In this document: one piece after another, positions 11,133-18,972 of the stretch
Numbering within the stretch: position 1 is the first letter of the stretch
How the letters are laid out: each line of letters begins with the position of its first letter
DNA from: Tropheryma whipplei str. Twist
GTDB taxonomy: Bacteria; Actinomycetota; Actinomycetes; Actinomycetales; Microbacteriaceae
Assembly: GCF_000007485.1 (NCBI RefSeq)
Contig: NC_004572.3
Span: 1-64,000, forward strand
DNA length: 64,000 nt
Direction: 5' to 3'
Made by a program: the position numbers and the translations under genes
The notes under the pieces: model-generated
What the model was told of the DNA's origin: nothing
Databases searched by the model: none
What the model saw: only the letters and a program-made list of their open reading frames with translations

Positions 11133-11342
11133 TTACTTCCAGCGTGACATCATTGCAAATCCGGCCATGATTATTCCGAACGCTATGAGGATATTCCATG
11201 TTCCGACCGCCGGCAGAGGCAAGGCGCCGTTGGAAATGTAGAACAGAACCATCCACACAGCCCCGGTGCCCATAAGCCCGAACATAATTGTCGGAAACCA
11301 CACGGGGTTATTTTCGCTGGACTCGTGTTTTTTTCTGCTCAT
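11133..11342 (-). CDS. crgA: Cell division protein CrgA
   Basis: A 69-residue protein with a short charged N-terminus (MSRKKHESSE) and two hydrophobic helices, the size and topology of CrgA. CrgA is an actinobacterial septation factor that interacts with FtsZ and peptidoglycan synthases at the membrane. The NPVWFPTIMFGLM start of helix 1 and the W-N-I/L-x-x-A-F-G start of helix 2 fit the family. It is divergent from pabA with 56 bp between starts, the usual actinobacterial neighbourhood. Confidence 0.92.
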   Translation of the reverse strand: MSRKKHESSENNPVWFPTIMFGLMGTGAVWMVLFYISNGALPLPAVGTWNILIAFGIIMAGFAMMSRWK

Positions 11343-11382
11343 GAACTCCTAAGGGCAGAGACTGCGCGCCTTGAGATACCCC

Positions 11383-11393
11383 TATTATATATA
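11383..11393 (+). promoter_or_regulatory. Probable -10 region of pabA, possibly leaderless
   Basis: A TATTATATATA stretch ends six bases before the pabA ATG (11399), and no Shine-Dalgarno sequence fits between them. If this is the -10 element, transcription would start at or next to the A of ATG, giving a leaderless mRNA of the kind common in actinobacteria. No good -35 hexamer is visible. Confidence 0.45.
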
Positions 11394-11398
11394 CCGTT

Positions 11399-12037
11399 AT
11401 GTTCAAAGTCTTGGTTATTGACAACCACGACAGCTTTATCTACACGCTTGTAAATTATCTGCAGCAACTTGGGGTAACAACCAGTGTTGTGCGGAGTGAT
11501 AACAATTGTCATTCGGTTGAGTCTATGCTGGGTGTGCATGACGCAGCTCTCATCTCACCCGGCCCCGGCACCCCCGAGGAAAGCGGCATCACCCTTTCTG
11601 TCATTCGAGCTGCTTACTCTACCTCTACCCCACTTCTTGGGGTTTGCTTGGGCCATCAGGCCCTTGCCGTCGCGTTTGGCGGTGACATAGGGCCTTCCGG
11701 AAGGATTATGCACGGAAAGTTGGTTACGGTGCGCCCTCGGCCCAGCGCCATATTCAAGGACCTCCCCACTGCTTTTACCGCAACAAGGTACAACTCACTT
11801 ACTGTTACAAAGGTGCCGCAAGCATTGAGGGTAATAGCCAGAGCAGACTGTGGCGAAGTTATGGCACTTGAACACCGGACGGCACCAATGTATGGTGTGC
11901 AATTTCACCCAGAGTCTGCAGTTTCCGAATGGGGTTTTCGCATTTTGGGAAATTGGTTATACATATCAGGTTTCAACAAGGCCCCGGGAATATCCCGTGA
12001 TCTGCCCATTGTTGTTTACAATACTCGTGTACGCTAA
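11399..12037 (+). CDS. pabA: Glutamine amidotransferase, PabA/TrpG type
   Basis: Component II of aminodeoxychorismate (or anthranilate) synthase: it releases ammonia from glutamine for the chorismate-using partner. The class I amidotransferase triad is visible as C83 in GVCLGHQ and H170/E172 in FHPESAV. The SPGPGTP motif near residue 55 forms the oxyanion loop. Its place beside crgA is where other actinobacteria have pabA, so a folate (p-aminobenzoate) role is favoured over tryptophan. The Ser/Thr kinase cluster normally found next to it is absent here. Confidence 0.9.
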   Translation: MFKVLVIDNHDSFIYTLVNYLQQLGVTTSVVRSDNNCHSVESMLGVHDAALISPGPGTPEESGITLSVIRAAYSTSTPLLGVCLGHQALAVAFGGDIGPSGRIMHGKLVTVRPRPSAIFKDLPTAFTATRYNSLTVTKVPQALRVIARADCGEVMALEHRTAPMYGVQFHPESAVSEWGFRILGNWLYISGFNKAPGISRDLPIVVYNTRVR

Positions 12038-12142
12038 GAGGCTCGTGCATGCTGGGGTTTGTTGCCCGCTTCGTGCCTCTCAGGGTATTTCAAGGCTTGT
12101 TTGATTCAATGACTAAGGTGTTTGTATTTGCGGAGGTTTTAA

Positions 12143-12715
12143 ATGGACGGGGTTTTTCTATGGGTCACCCTGGGCCTTGCATTGGCCATTGTTGTTATTG
12201 CGATTTTTGCCTGGGTTGCCTATAATCGCCTGGTTGCGTACAATGTGCGTGTCGACGAGGCGTGGAGTGATATCACGGTTCAGCTCAAGCGGCGTGCCGA
12301 TCTAATTCCTTCTCTTATTGAGACTGTAAAGGGCTATGCATCCCATGAGAAATCGGTTTTTAAACAGGTTACCCTTGCTCGGGCAGCAAGTATTGGTGCT
12401 AGCGGGGTTGCCGAAGCGGCAGCGGCCGACAATCAACTTCAGGCTGCCTTGAAGAGTATTTTTGCCGTTGCCGAGGCGTATCCACAACTGCAGGCAAGTC
12501 AAAACTTTCTCGACCTTCAGGCGCAGCTGACTGATACCGAGAACAAAATACAGGCGTCACGCAGGTTCTATAATGGCGGAGTGCGTGATTTGAATACCCT
12601 TATTGGGGTTTTTCCGTCTAATATCGTGGCTAGGATTGCTAAGTTTAGTACTCGTGAGTTTTTTGATGTTGAGCGATCAGAGGCCCTTCAGTCTCCCCCG
12701 AAGATTGTTTTCTAG
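12143..12715 (+). CDS. lemA: LemA family protein
   Basis: A 190-residue LemA-family protein: one N-terminal membrane helix (about residues 5-28) followed by a helical, coiled-coil-like domain facing outside. The conserved core VDEAWSDITVQLKRRADLIP is present, as is the later ARRFYN-type motif (ASRRFYNGGVRDLN). The family's biochemical function is unknown to me. A GGAGG ribosome-binding site lies just before the ATG (12136 region). It is followed 36 bp later by htpX, a pairing seen in other bacteria that suggests a shared membrane-stress role. Confidence 0.93.
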   Translation: MDGVFLWVTLGLALAIVVIAIFAWVAYNRLVAYNVRVDEAWSDITVQLKRRADLIPSLIETVKGYASHEKSVFKQVTLARAASIGASGVAEAAAADNQLQAALKSIFAVAEAYPQLQASQNFLDLQAQLTDTENKIQASRRFYNGGVRDLNTLIGVFPSNIVARIAKFSTREFFDVERSEALQSPPKIVF

Positions 12716-12751
12716 GCAAATGAACAGAGCCGAATGTTTTGATGTGAGTAT

Positions 12752-13627
12752 TTGATGTACAGCTTTATTGCGAGAAACAAAATCAATACCTTTTTGATAT
12801 TGTTTGTTTTCATACTGGCTTGTGGGGGTTTTGGCCTGCTTGCCGGCAGATTCCTCGGTATGTCATTTTTTCTTTTTATCTTGTTATTAGCAGCGGGCTA
12901 TGCGTGTGTGCAGTATTTTTTCTCTGGACGTTTAGCCGTTTTGATGTCGGGTGCCCGAAAAATTAGCCGGAACGACAACCCGCGCCTCTGGAATACTGTT
13001 GAGAATTTATCAATAACAACCGGCTTGCCAATGCCGGAGGTGTACATTGTTGACGACCCCGCCCCTAATGCATTTGCAACAGGCCGCGACCCAAAACATG
13101 CCAAGGTTGCCGCAACATCCGGTCTGCTTGAGATACTTGATGATTCCGAGCTTGAGGGTGTCATGGCCCACGAAATGGGCCATGTAAAGAACTACGATAT
13201 AAGGGTTAGCACTATCGTTTTTGGCCTCGTTTCAGCCGTTGGCCTTATTTCAGATATGGTCCTTCGGGCTCTAATTTGGGGGGATAATCGTCGCGAAGGA
13301 AATTCTGCCTTTTCGTTTGTTATTGTCTTATTTTTCTCCCTCCTTGCCCCCATTGCGGCAATGCTGGTTCAGTTGGCGGTTTCCAGGGAAAGGGAGTATT
13401 TGGCGGATGCAACCGGCGCCTTGACAACAAGATATCCTGCCGCCCTGGCCTCTGCCCTTGCCAAACTGGAGGGCAATGCAAGACCGCTGCAAAGACAGAG
13501 CAGTAGCATGGCCCATTTGTGGATTTCAAACCCAATGCCCCGGGGGTTCTTCAGAAAGCTTTTTTCTACCCACCCACCCACCGAGGAGAGGATTAGGCGA
13601 TTGAAAGAAATGGGGAACCAGTTCTGA
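12752..13627 (+). CDS. htpX: Membrane zinc metalloprotease HtpX (M48)
   Basis: HtpX degrades damaged membrane proteins. The zinc-binding helix HEMGH lies at residues 140-144, counted from the TTG at 12752. ATG at 12755 is the next codon and may be the true start. The third ligand region REREYLADATGA is present. Two N-terminal and two central hydrophobic segments fit the family, as does the length of about 290. The C-terminus ends in STHPPTEERIRRL, typical of M48B. It is probably co-transcribed with lemA and the small membrane gene that follows. Confidence 0.95.
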   Translation: MMYSFIARNKINTFLILFVFILACGGFGLLAGRFLGMSFFLFILLLAAGYACVQYFFSGRLAVLMSGARKISRNDNPRLWNTVENLSITTGLPMPEVYIVDDPAPNAFATGRDPKHAKVAATSGLLEILDDSELEGVMAHEMGHVKNYDIRVSTIVFGLVSAVGLISDMVLRALIWGDNRREGNSAFSFVIVLFFSLLAPIAAMLVQLAVSREREYLADATGALTTRYPAALASALAKLEGNARPLQRQSSSMAHLWISNPMPRGFFRKLFSTHPPTEERIRRLKEMGNQF

Positions 13628-13999
13628 TTGGCTAAGGTGTTATTTGCCTCCTATGCGTTGCTTGCAGTGGCTTCGCTTGGCAGGAGCGCTTATCAGATCT
13701 CGACTCGGTTTTATGAGGCCCCTCTTGCCTACTCCCTTTCGGGTTTTGCGGCTATTGTCTATTTAGTCGTATTTGTGTCCCTTGTTTACTCCCTCAGATG
13801 TTTGGCATATTGCGCGCTGTTTATTGAGCTAATTGGTGTTGTTGTTATTGGCACCTTGTCCGTTTTTGCCCCGGGTCTTTTCGGCACTGGAAATCATATT
13901 GCCGCAACTGTCTGGACGTTGTATGGGGTTGGTTATTTTTTTCTTCCCGCGGCACTTCCCGTTCTTGGCATAATTTGGCTGTCTAGATCCAAGAGATAA
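13628..13999 (+). CDS. Hypothetical small membrane protein
   Basis: A 123-residue protein beginning with TTG on the base right after the htpX stop. It is almost entirely hydrophobic, with four likely transmembrane helices and a basic tail (SRSKR). It matches no family I recognise. The tight spacing suggests co-translation with HtpX and a membrane role. Actinobacteria often have small unnamed membrane proteins in such positions. Confidence 0.7.
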   Translation: MAKVLFASYALLAVASLGRSAYQISTRFYEAPLAYSLSGFAAIVYLVVFVSLVYSLRCLAYCALFIELIGVVVIGTLSVFAPGLFGTGNHIAATVWTLYGVGYFFLPAALPVLGIIWLSRSKR

Positions 14000-14118
14000 G
14001 GTTCTTAGCCTCTGCTTTCTGTCATTCTTGACAGTGACTGCATATTCGACTAAAGGGTTTTGCGATCCTGCTTACGCAAGCTTCTCACATAGAGTTCTCA
14101 GTATTTTTTGATACAGTT

Positions 14119-15402
14119 TTGCGCGTTGGTTGTTTAGGAAAAGGGGTAGGCTTGGTTCGTGCACCGGCAATATTTCGTCTTGTAGTTTTGAGCATTCTTT
14201 GTGTTTCAGTCTTACTTCCAACCAGATGGGTACTCGCGACACCTGCCTTGAAACCACAGTCTTTTTCTGTCGCTATTGGGGAAAGCCTCAATAGACCACC
14301 CATTCCTGCCGCTGCTCGCGGTTCGGTGTATACCGTAAACACCAAGGACTTAACGGCCCCCGGCGATGGGCTACCTCGGGGGCTGGATATCAACCGTGGG
14401 ACCGGGACCATCTCCGGCTCTGTCGGGTCAGATGTACTGCCGGGTGTTTACAAGCCGAGGGTATCGGTGACCTCCTCTGCTGGCTCAACTAGCGCGGTTT
14501 ATACCATCACTGTGACCAGGCAGATTGTTCTTGGTGATGTTCTGGCCCAAATTAAACAGGGTGATCCGGTGCGGATTCCTGCCAAGATCATCGGCGGGCA
14601 TTCTCTCTTTAATTTCCGGCTTGCAGGCAAGCCTCGCACCACACCGGGGATTGCCTATCCCATGGGTCTTTCTGTTGATTCAAAGACGGGCGTGCTATTC
14701 GGAACGGTGTCATACGAGGTTGAGTATGGGGTATACAATTTTCTGCTTTGGGCGGATGAGGTAGTTCACGGTGAGATAGTGTCGCATTTTGCGTATTACA
14801 CCCTCCTCGTGTCACCGATGCATTTTAATGTTGATGACCAGAACTTTGAGCTGCAGGCCTATAAGCCCTTTAAATTTCCACTGAGTGCGAATGGTGCTGC
14901 TATAGCCTGGGTTGCTACTGGTCTTCCAAAGGGGATTTATCTTTCCCCAGCCGGACTTCTTTATGGCGTCCCAGCTGTTCCACCTGGCGAGTATAGCGCC
15001 CGGCTTACCGTATACGGCCTTGAGGTTCGCAGTGGAGTTTTGAAGATTGTTTCTGTAACGGCAAATCTGAATATTCTTGTTGCTGGTGAGCCTATTATTT
15101 ACCCTCAATCTATAACTGTTAAGAAGGGTGAGTCTGTCTCGTTCCCACCCAAGCCCCCTCACAAGCCTGGCTGGGTTTATTGGGCAAACATGGTCGACAT
15201 AACCACACCCGGTAATGGGATACCCGATGGTTTGATTTTATCTCCTGACAACGGTACTCTCTATGGTGCTGTTAGCCCTTCTGTTCAGCCAGGTGTGTAC
15301 ACGCCGACTGTTTTCAAGGCGGTTCCTGGAGAGGTTGAATATGCGCACAGTACAACTTACACGATCACGGTTGTTGAGGGTACTGCGCCTGGGGTAAACT
15401 GA
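14119..15402 (+). CDS. Secreted protein with four Ig-like (He_PIG-type) repeats
   Basis: A 427-residue protein starting at TTG with an N-terminal hydrophobic segment and an AxA-like cleavage site (VLATPA), so probably secreted. The rest is about four repeats of 85-100 residues. Each carries a motif of the form (L/M/I)P-x-G-L/I-x-(L/V/I)-(S/D/N)...TG-x-(L/I)-x-G-x-(V)...PG-x-Y, as in DGLPRGLDINRGTGTISGSV and NGIPDGLILSPDNGTLYGAV. This resembles putative-Ig (He_PIG) domains of bacterial surface proteins. There is no LPxTG motif and no C-terminal membrane helix, so the protein may be released or held non-covalently. The start lacks a clear ribosome-binding site. Role in adhesion is a guess. Confidence 0.75.
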   Translation: MRVGCLGKGVGLVRAPAIFRLVVLSILCVSVLLPTRWVLATPALKPQSFSVAIGESLNRPPIPAAARGSVYTVNTKDLTAPGDGLPRGLDINRGTGTISGSVGSDVLPGVYKPRVSVTSSAGSTSAVYTITVTRQIVLGDVLAQIKQGDPVRIPAKIIGGHSLFNFRLAGKPRTTPGIAYPMGLSVDSKTGVLFGTVSYEVEYGVYNFLLWADEVVHGEIVSHFAYYTLLVSPMHFNVDDQNFELQAYKPFKFPLSANGAAIAWVATGLPKGIYLSPAGLLYGVPAVPPGEYSARLTVYGLEVRSGVLKIVSVTANLNILVAGEPIIYPQSITVKKGESVSFPPKPPHKPGWVYWANMVDITTPGNGIPDGLILSPDNGTLYGAVSPSVQPGVYTPTVFKAVPGEVEYAHSTTYTITVVEGTAPGVN

Positions 15403-15426
15403 GTTTGTTGATGTGTTTAGTTCGTA

Positions 15427-16278
15427 TTGGTGGTGTTTGTATTGACTTATGTTCCTAGCGTTCTCTTGGGTGACGGTGTATCGATTCCCCAGTTTGGATT
15501 GGGTACCTATGAGCTTCCTCCCAACGAGGCATCTTCGGTGGTTCAGTCTGCGATCGAGTTGGGCTATCGCCATATCGATACGGCTTCACTCTACGCTAAT
15601 GAGCGAGAGGTTGGCCGCGCTATTGCTAGCAGCGGAATAAAGCGTGAGGAGTTTTTTGTCACAACAAAGCTATGGAATTCTGATCAACCTAAGCCGAGAG
15701 AGGCGTTCGAGCGCAGCCTTGACCTCCTCTCACTTGATTATGTTGATTTGTATCTTATCCATTGGCCTTGCCCGCCGAGTGAGCTGTATATAAATGTCTG
15801 GGAAGTGCTATTGGAGCTCAAGGAGTCGGGCCGTGCCAAGTCTGTTGGTGTGTCAAATTTTTTGTCCGAGCATATCGATAAAATAAAAGAAGCGGGCTTT
15901 CCGCTGCCCTCTGTAAACCAAATAGAACTTCATCCGTGGCTTCAACAGCGTGAACTTGTCTTGTCTTGCAGAAATGATGGCATACAAATCGAGTCCTGGG
16001 GACCTTTCGCGCGTTTTTCTAAGGATCTTGATGCATTCCCGGAACTGACGCGCCCAGCAAAGCAATATGGAAAAACCCCGGCTCAGGTCATTTTGCGTTG
16101 GCATATTCAGAAGGGGTATGTTGTCTTCCCAAAGACAGTGCATGCGGAACGGTTGCGGCAGAATATTGATATATTCGATTTTGACTTGACTCCTGACGAA
16201 ATATCTGGGATTGATAGCCTTGATGCGGGCTTTAGGACCGGTCCGGATCCGAGCAGCTTTCGAGCCGGCCTCGATTGA
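15427..16278 (+). CDS. Aldo/keto reductase
   Basis: A cytosolic NADPH-dependent carbonyl reductase of the AKR family, close to 2,5-diketo-gluconate reductases. The catalytic tetrad is recognisable as Asp in YRHIDTA, Tyr in SLYANE, Lys in TTKLW and His in LIHWP. The cofactor region GKTPAQVILRWHIQKG and PKTVHAERLRQNI is intact. The physiological substrate cannot be assigned. Several in-frame TTG/GTG codons (15427-15444) make the N-terminus uncertain. The gene precedes a convergent phosphohexomutase. Confidence 0.92.
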   Translation: MVVFVLTYVPSVLLGDGVSIPQFGLGTYELPPNEASSVVQSAIELGYRHIDTASLYANEREVGRAIASSGIKREEFFVTTKLWNSDQPKPREAFERSLDLLSLDYVDLYLIHWPCPPSELYINVWEVLLELKESGRAKSVGVSNFLSEHIDKIKEAGFPLPSVNQIELHPWLQQRELVLSCRNDGIQIESWGPFARFSKDLDAFPELTRPAKQYGKTPAQVILRWHIQKGYVVFPKTVHAERLRQNIDIFDFDLTPDEISGIDSLDAGFRTGPDPSSFRAGLD

Positions 16279-16393
16279 TCTAACCACCCAATAGTCCCAG
16301 TGATCTTTTCCAGCGGTATAAGTAATTCCCGCCGTTTGGTTTTGTCAAAAATATGTTTCAGGGACTACTGTCATGTACGCTGTGCCTGGTGGC

Positions 16394-18046
16394 CTAGTTT
16401 TCTGCGCCACCACGGCGGCTTGTTTCGCATAAGAGGTTTTTGCAGGCATAAGTTAGCTCCGACAGAAGCTGCTCGGCGCCATCGGGCGTCTTAGCAACAC
16501 TGTCTATGTAACACTTTAGTTTTAATTCCGTTCCACTTGGCCTAACTATTAGTCGCCCAAACAGATCATCAATATCTTGTCCCAGATTAAACTCAAGCAG
16601 ATCCACCGGCGGGCTCCCGAACAGTAGATCACGATATTTTGTTACTCTAAATCGACCAATTTTGTTCAGCGATTCTGCTCTAAGGTTTTGCATAACAGCC
16701 TGCACACTATCAAGTGATGCCATGCGAACGGCATACTGGGTGCTCCTAAAATACCCAAGCTTGCTTTGCAGGTCATCTAGACAATCTCTGAGGCTTCGAC
16801 CTTGGGCCTTTTGAGAGGCAGCTATGGTGGCAATGGCGGCGCCGGCCGATAGGCCATCTTTGTCCCTTACAAGCTCTGGATGAATCATGTACCCCAAGGC
16901 CTCTTCAAAACCAAAACAGATATCTGGCACACGCGCAACCCATTTAAATCCGGTTGGCGTCTCCACATGTTGCATTCCGTAGGTCTCAGCTATACGGCGC
17001 ATTATCGGTGAAGAAACCATGCTGTTTGACAGTACCCCGTGACCGCGTTGCATGCGCGCAATTTCAACACCAAGTAGGGCGCCTATTTCATTACCAGTAA
17101 AAACCTTTCCATCCGGATGTGCAACTGCAACCCGATCGGCATCGGGGTCATTAGCAATGATTATGTCACACTCTGCAAGCCGTGCTGTTTCAAATGCTAA
17201 ATCCAATGCACCCTTTTCTTCTGGGTTTGGAAACGGCAAGGTTGGAAATGCCGGGTCTGGCATTTTTTGCTCTTCAACGAACACCAGGTTGTGGAAACCC
17301 AATTTTTCCATGAGGCGTACAAAGATCTCGTGACCAACACCATGCATAGCTGTGTGGCATATCTTTAGATCAGCCTTTGGTGAGCCAAACTGTCGCTTAA
17401 TTGCTTTTGCTGTACGGGACAGGTAGGCCTCGATAATCTCCTCATCAAGAATTCCGTAACTATCTTTCATTGGTATATCGCTATACGCGACTTCATCTCT
17501 CAAATTTTTGGCAATTTTTGCCGCTGCAGTATCAGGTATTTGTGCACCCTTGTCTTCTCCTCCGAGATACACTTTGTACCCGTTGTATTCGCGGGGATTA
17601 TGGGAGGCGGTTACCATAACCCCCGCAGCAGCACCAAGCTGCCGCACTGCAAATGCCAAAAGGGGTGTTGGTAGAGCCCTTGGCATAATCAGAGCTGTTA
17701 TATCGTAACTGCTAGCAATCCGCGCAGTATTTCTTGCCCAGAGCTGTGAATTGTATCTTCCGTCATAGCCAATAACCAGCGTTCTGCCCCGGTTTTCTTC
17801 TAAAAGAAATTGAGACAGTGCATTTGCAGCCTGCGCCGTCACGACGGCATTCACGCGATTAAATCCAGCACCCTGCGGTGCCCTTAGTCCTGCAGTTCCG
17901 AACTCCAGCGTCTTAGACAGCCTCTCTTCGAGCTCACGCACGTCACCAGTTTTTTCACTTTCAGCCAGAAGTCTGCGCATTTCCAAGCGTGTGATCGCCA
18001 CCGGATCATTCTCAATCCACAAGCTTGCCTTCCGCAGAATATTCAT
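16394..18046 (-). CDS. Phosphoglucomutase/phosphomannomutase (alpha-D-phosphohexomutase)
   Basis: Interconverts hexose 1- and 6-phosphates through a phosphoserine. The 550-residue protein has the phosphoserine loop TASHNPREYNG, the metal-binding loop DPDADRVAVA, the sugar-binding loop GFEEALGY and the phosphate-binding RPSGTELKLK near the C-terminus, in that order. Length fits the actinobacterial PmmB/Pgm type. It lies just downstream of the purine nucleoside phosphorylase gene on the same strand, the actinobacterial deoD-pmmB pair. This context suggests pentose-phosphate or nucleoside salvage as well as hexose metabolism, since some members act on ribose or deoxyribose phosphate. Confidence 0.95.
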   Translation of the reverse strand: MNILRKASLWIENDPVAITRLEMRRLLAESEKTGDVRELEERLSKTLEFGTAGLRAPQGAGFNRVNAVVTAQAANALSQFLLEENRGRTLVIGYDGRYNSQLWARNTARIASSYDITALIMPRALPTPLLAFAVRQLGAAAGVMVTASHNPREYNGYKVYLGGEDKGAQIPDTAAAKIAKNLRDEVAYSDIPMKDSYGILDEEIIEAYLSRTAKAIKRQFGSPKADLKICHTAMHGVGHEIFVRLMEKLGFHNLVFVEEQKMPDPAFPTLPFPNPEEKGALDLAFETARLAECDIIIANDPDADRVAVAHPDGKVFTGNEIGALLGVEIARMQRGHGVLSNSMVSSPIMRRIAETYGMQHVETPTGFKWVARVPDICFGFEEALGYMIHPELVRDKDGLSAGAAIATIAASQKAQGRSLRDCLDDLQSKLGYFRSTQYAVRMASLDSVQAVMQNLRAESLNKIGRFRVTKYRDLLFGSPPVDLLEFNLGQDIDDLFGRLIVRPSGTELKLKCYIDSVAKTPDGAEQLLSELTYACKNLLCETSRRGGAEN

Positions 18047-18058
18047 ATGGCTACCCTG

Positions 18059-18892
18059 TTATTTCCTGCCCGATAGATCTTGCCCGATGTCACGAATGAG
18101 CTCTACGAGAAATGCTGAAGTTTTTTGTCTAGCCTGTTCGCTTACAGTCAGCACTTCATCATGGCTCAATTGTCCTGTACCTATTCCCGCCGCAAGGTTT
18201 GTCACAAGAGACAACCCCACAACATTCATCTTTAGTGACTTTGCCATTATTGCCTCAAGGGCTGTCGACATTCCGACAAGATCTGCGCCGATAGTTCTCA
18301 ACATTTTCACCTCAGCCGGTGTTTCGTACTGAGGACCCGGCATTTGCGCGTACACCCCTTGAGGGATATTGGGGGCCATTTGCAGGATTTTTTGCCTGAG
18401 TGCGGCCGTATAAATATCGCTCATATCGCAAAAATTTGCCCCGCTTAGAGGAGATTTTCCGGTCAGATTGATATGGTCCTTTATTACTACCACCTCTCCA
18501 GGACCCCAATCAGGCACTGTGCTTCCCGCGCCATTGGTAAGGATTGCCACCCTCGCCCCCGCTGCATGGGCGGTTTTGATGCCATGCACCACAGCCTCAG
18601 GGCCATGTCCTTGGTAGAGATGAGTCCTCGCGCCTATTACAAGAACATATACTCCGCACGTAAGTCGAATGGAGGTCAGAACACCGCTGTGGCCAGCCAA
18701 AACGGGAGGGAAAAACCCGTGTATATCTTGCGCGGGGATTGTTGTAATAAGCTCACCGAGGTTGGATACAGCATCAACCCAGCCGCTACCCAAAGTAACG
18801 GCGATGTCATGCCGGGCAATACCTGTTATATCTGCAATCTGTTTTGCAGCTAATGTAGCAGCGGTGAGTTCAGTATTGCAGATATCTTCCAT
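18059..18892 (-). CDS. Purine nucleoside phosphorylase
   Basis: Splits purine nucleosides with phosphate to base and (deoxy)ribose 1-phosphate. The sequence is of the trimeric PNP class: LGSGW phosphate loop near the N-terminus, then GHSG, RTHLYQGH, LTNGAG, GPQYETPAE and GMSTALEA in family order, with Asn in the VTNLAAG segment. I chose ATG at 18892 (277 residues) because an upstream extension to 18943 adds poorly conserved sequence facing the divergent lpdA promoter. It sits 12 bp upstream of the phosphohexomutase gene, and both probably serve purine salvage. Confidence 0.95.
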   Translation of the reverse strand: MEDICNTELTAATLAAKQIADITGIARHDIAVTLGSGWVDAVSNLGELITTIPAQDIHGFFPPVLAGHSGVLTSIRLTCGVYVLVIGARTHLYQGHGPEAVVHGIKTAHAAGARVAILTNGAGSTVPDWGPGEVVVIKDHINLTGKSPLSGANFCDMSDIYTAALRQKILQMAPNIPQGVYAQMPGPQYETPAEVKMLRTIGADLVGMSTALEAIMAKSLKMNVVGLSLVTNLAAGIGTGQLSHDEVLTVSEQARQKTSAFLVELIRDIGQDLSGRK

Positions 18893-18972
18893 GGCGGCTG
18901 ATTTCCAGGATAATCCAACAAGAACACCGCCGTCAAGCAGCACTATACTTGAGTCTGGTAAGAAGGCTGAGA

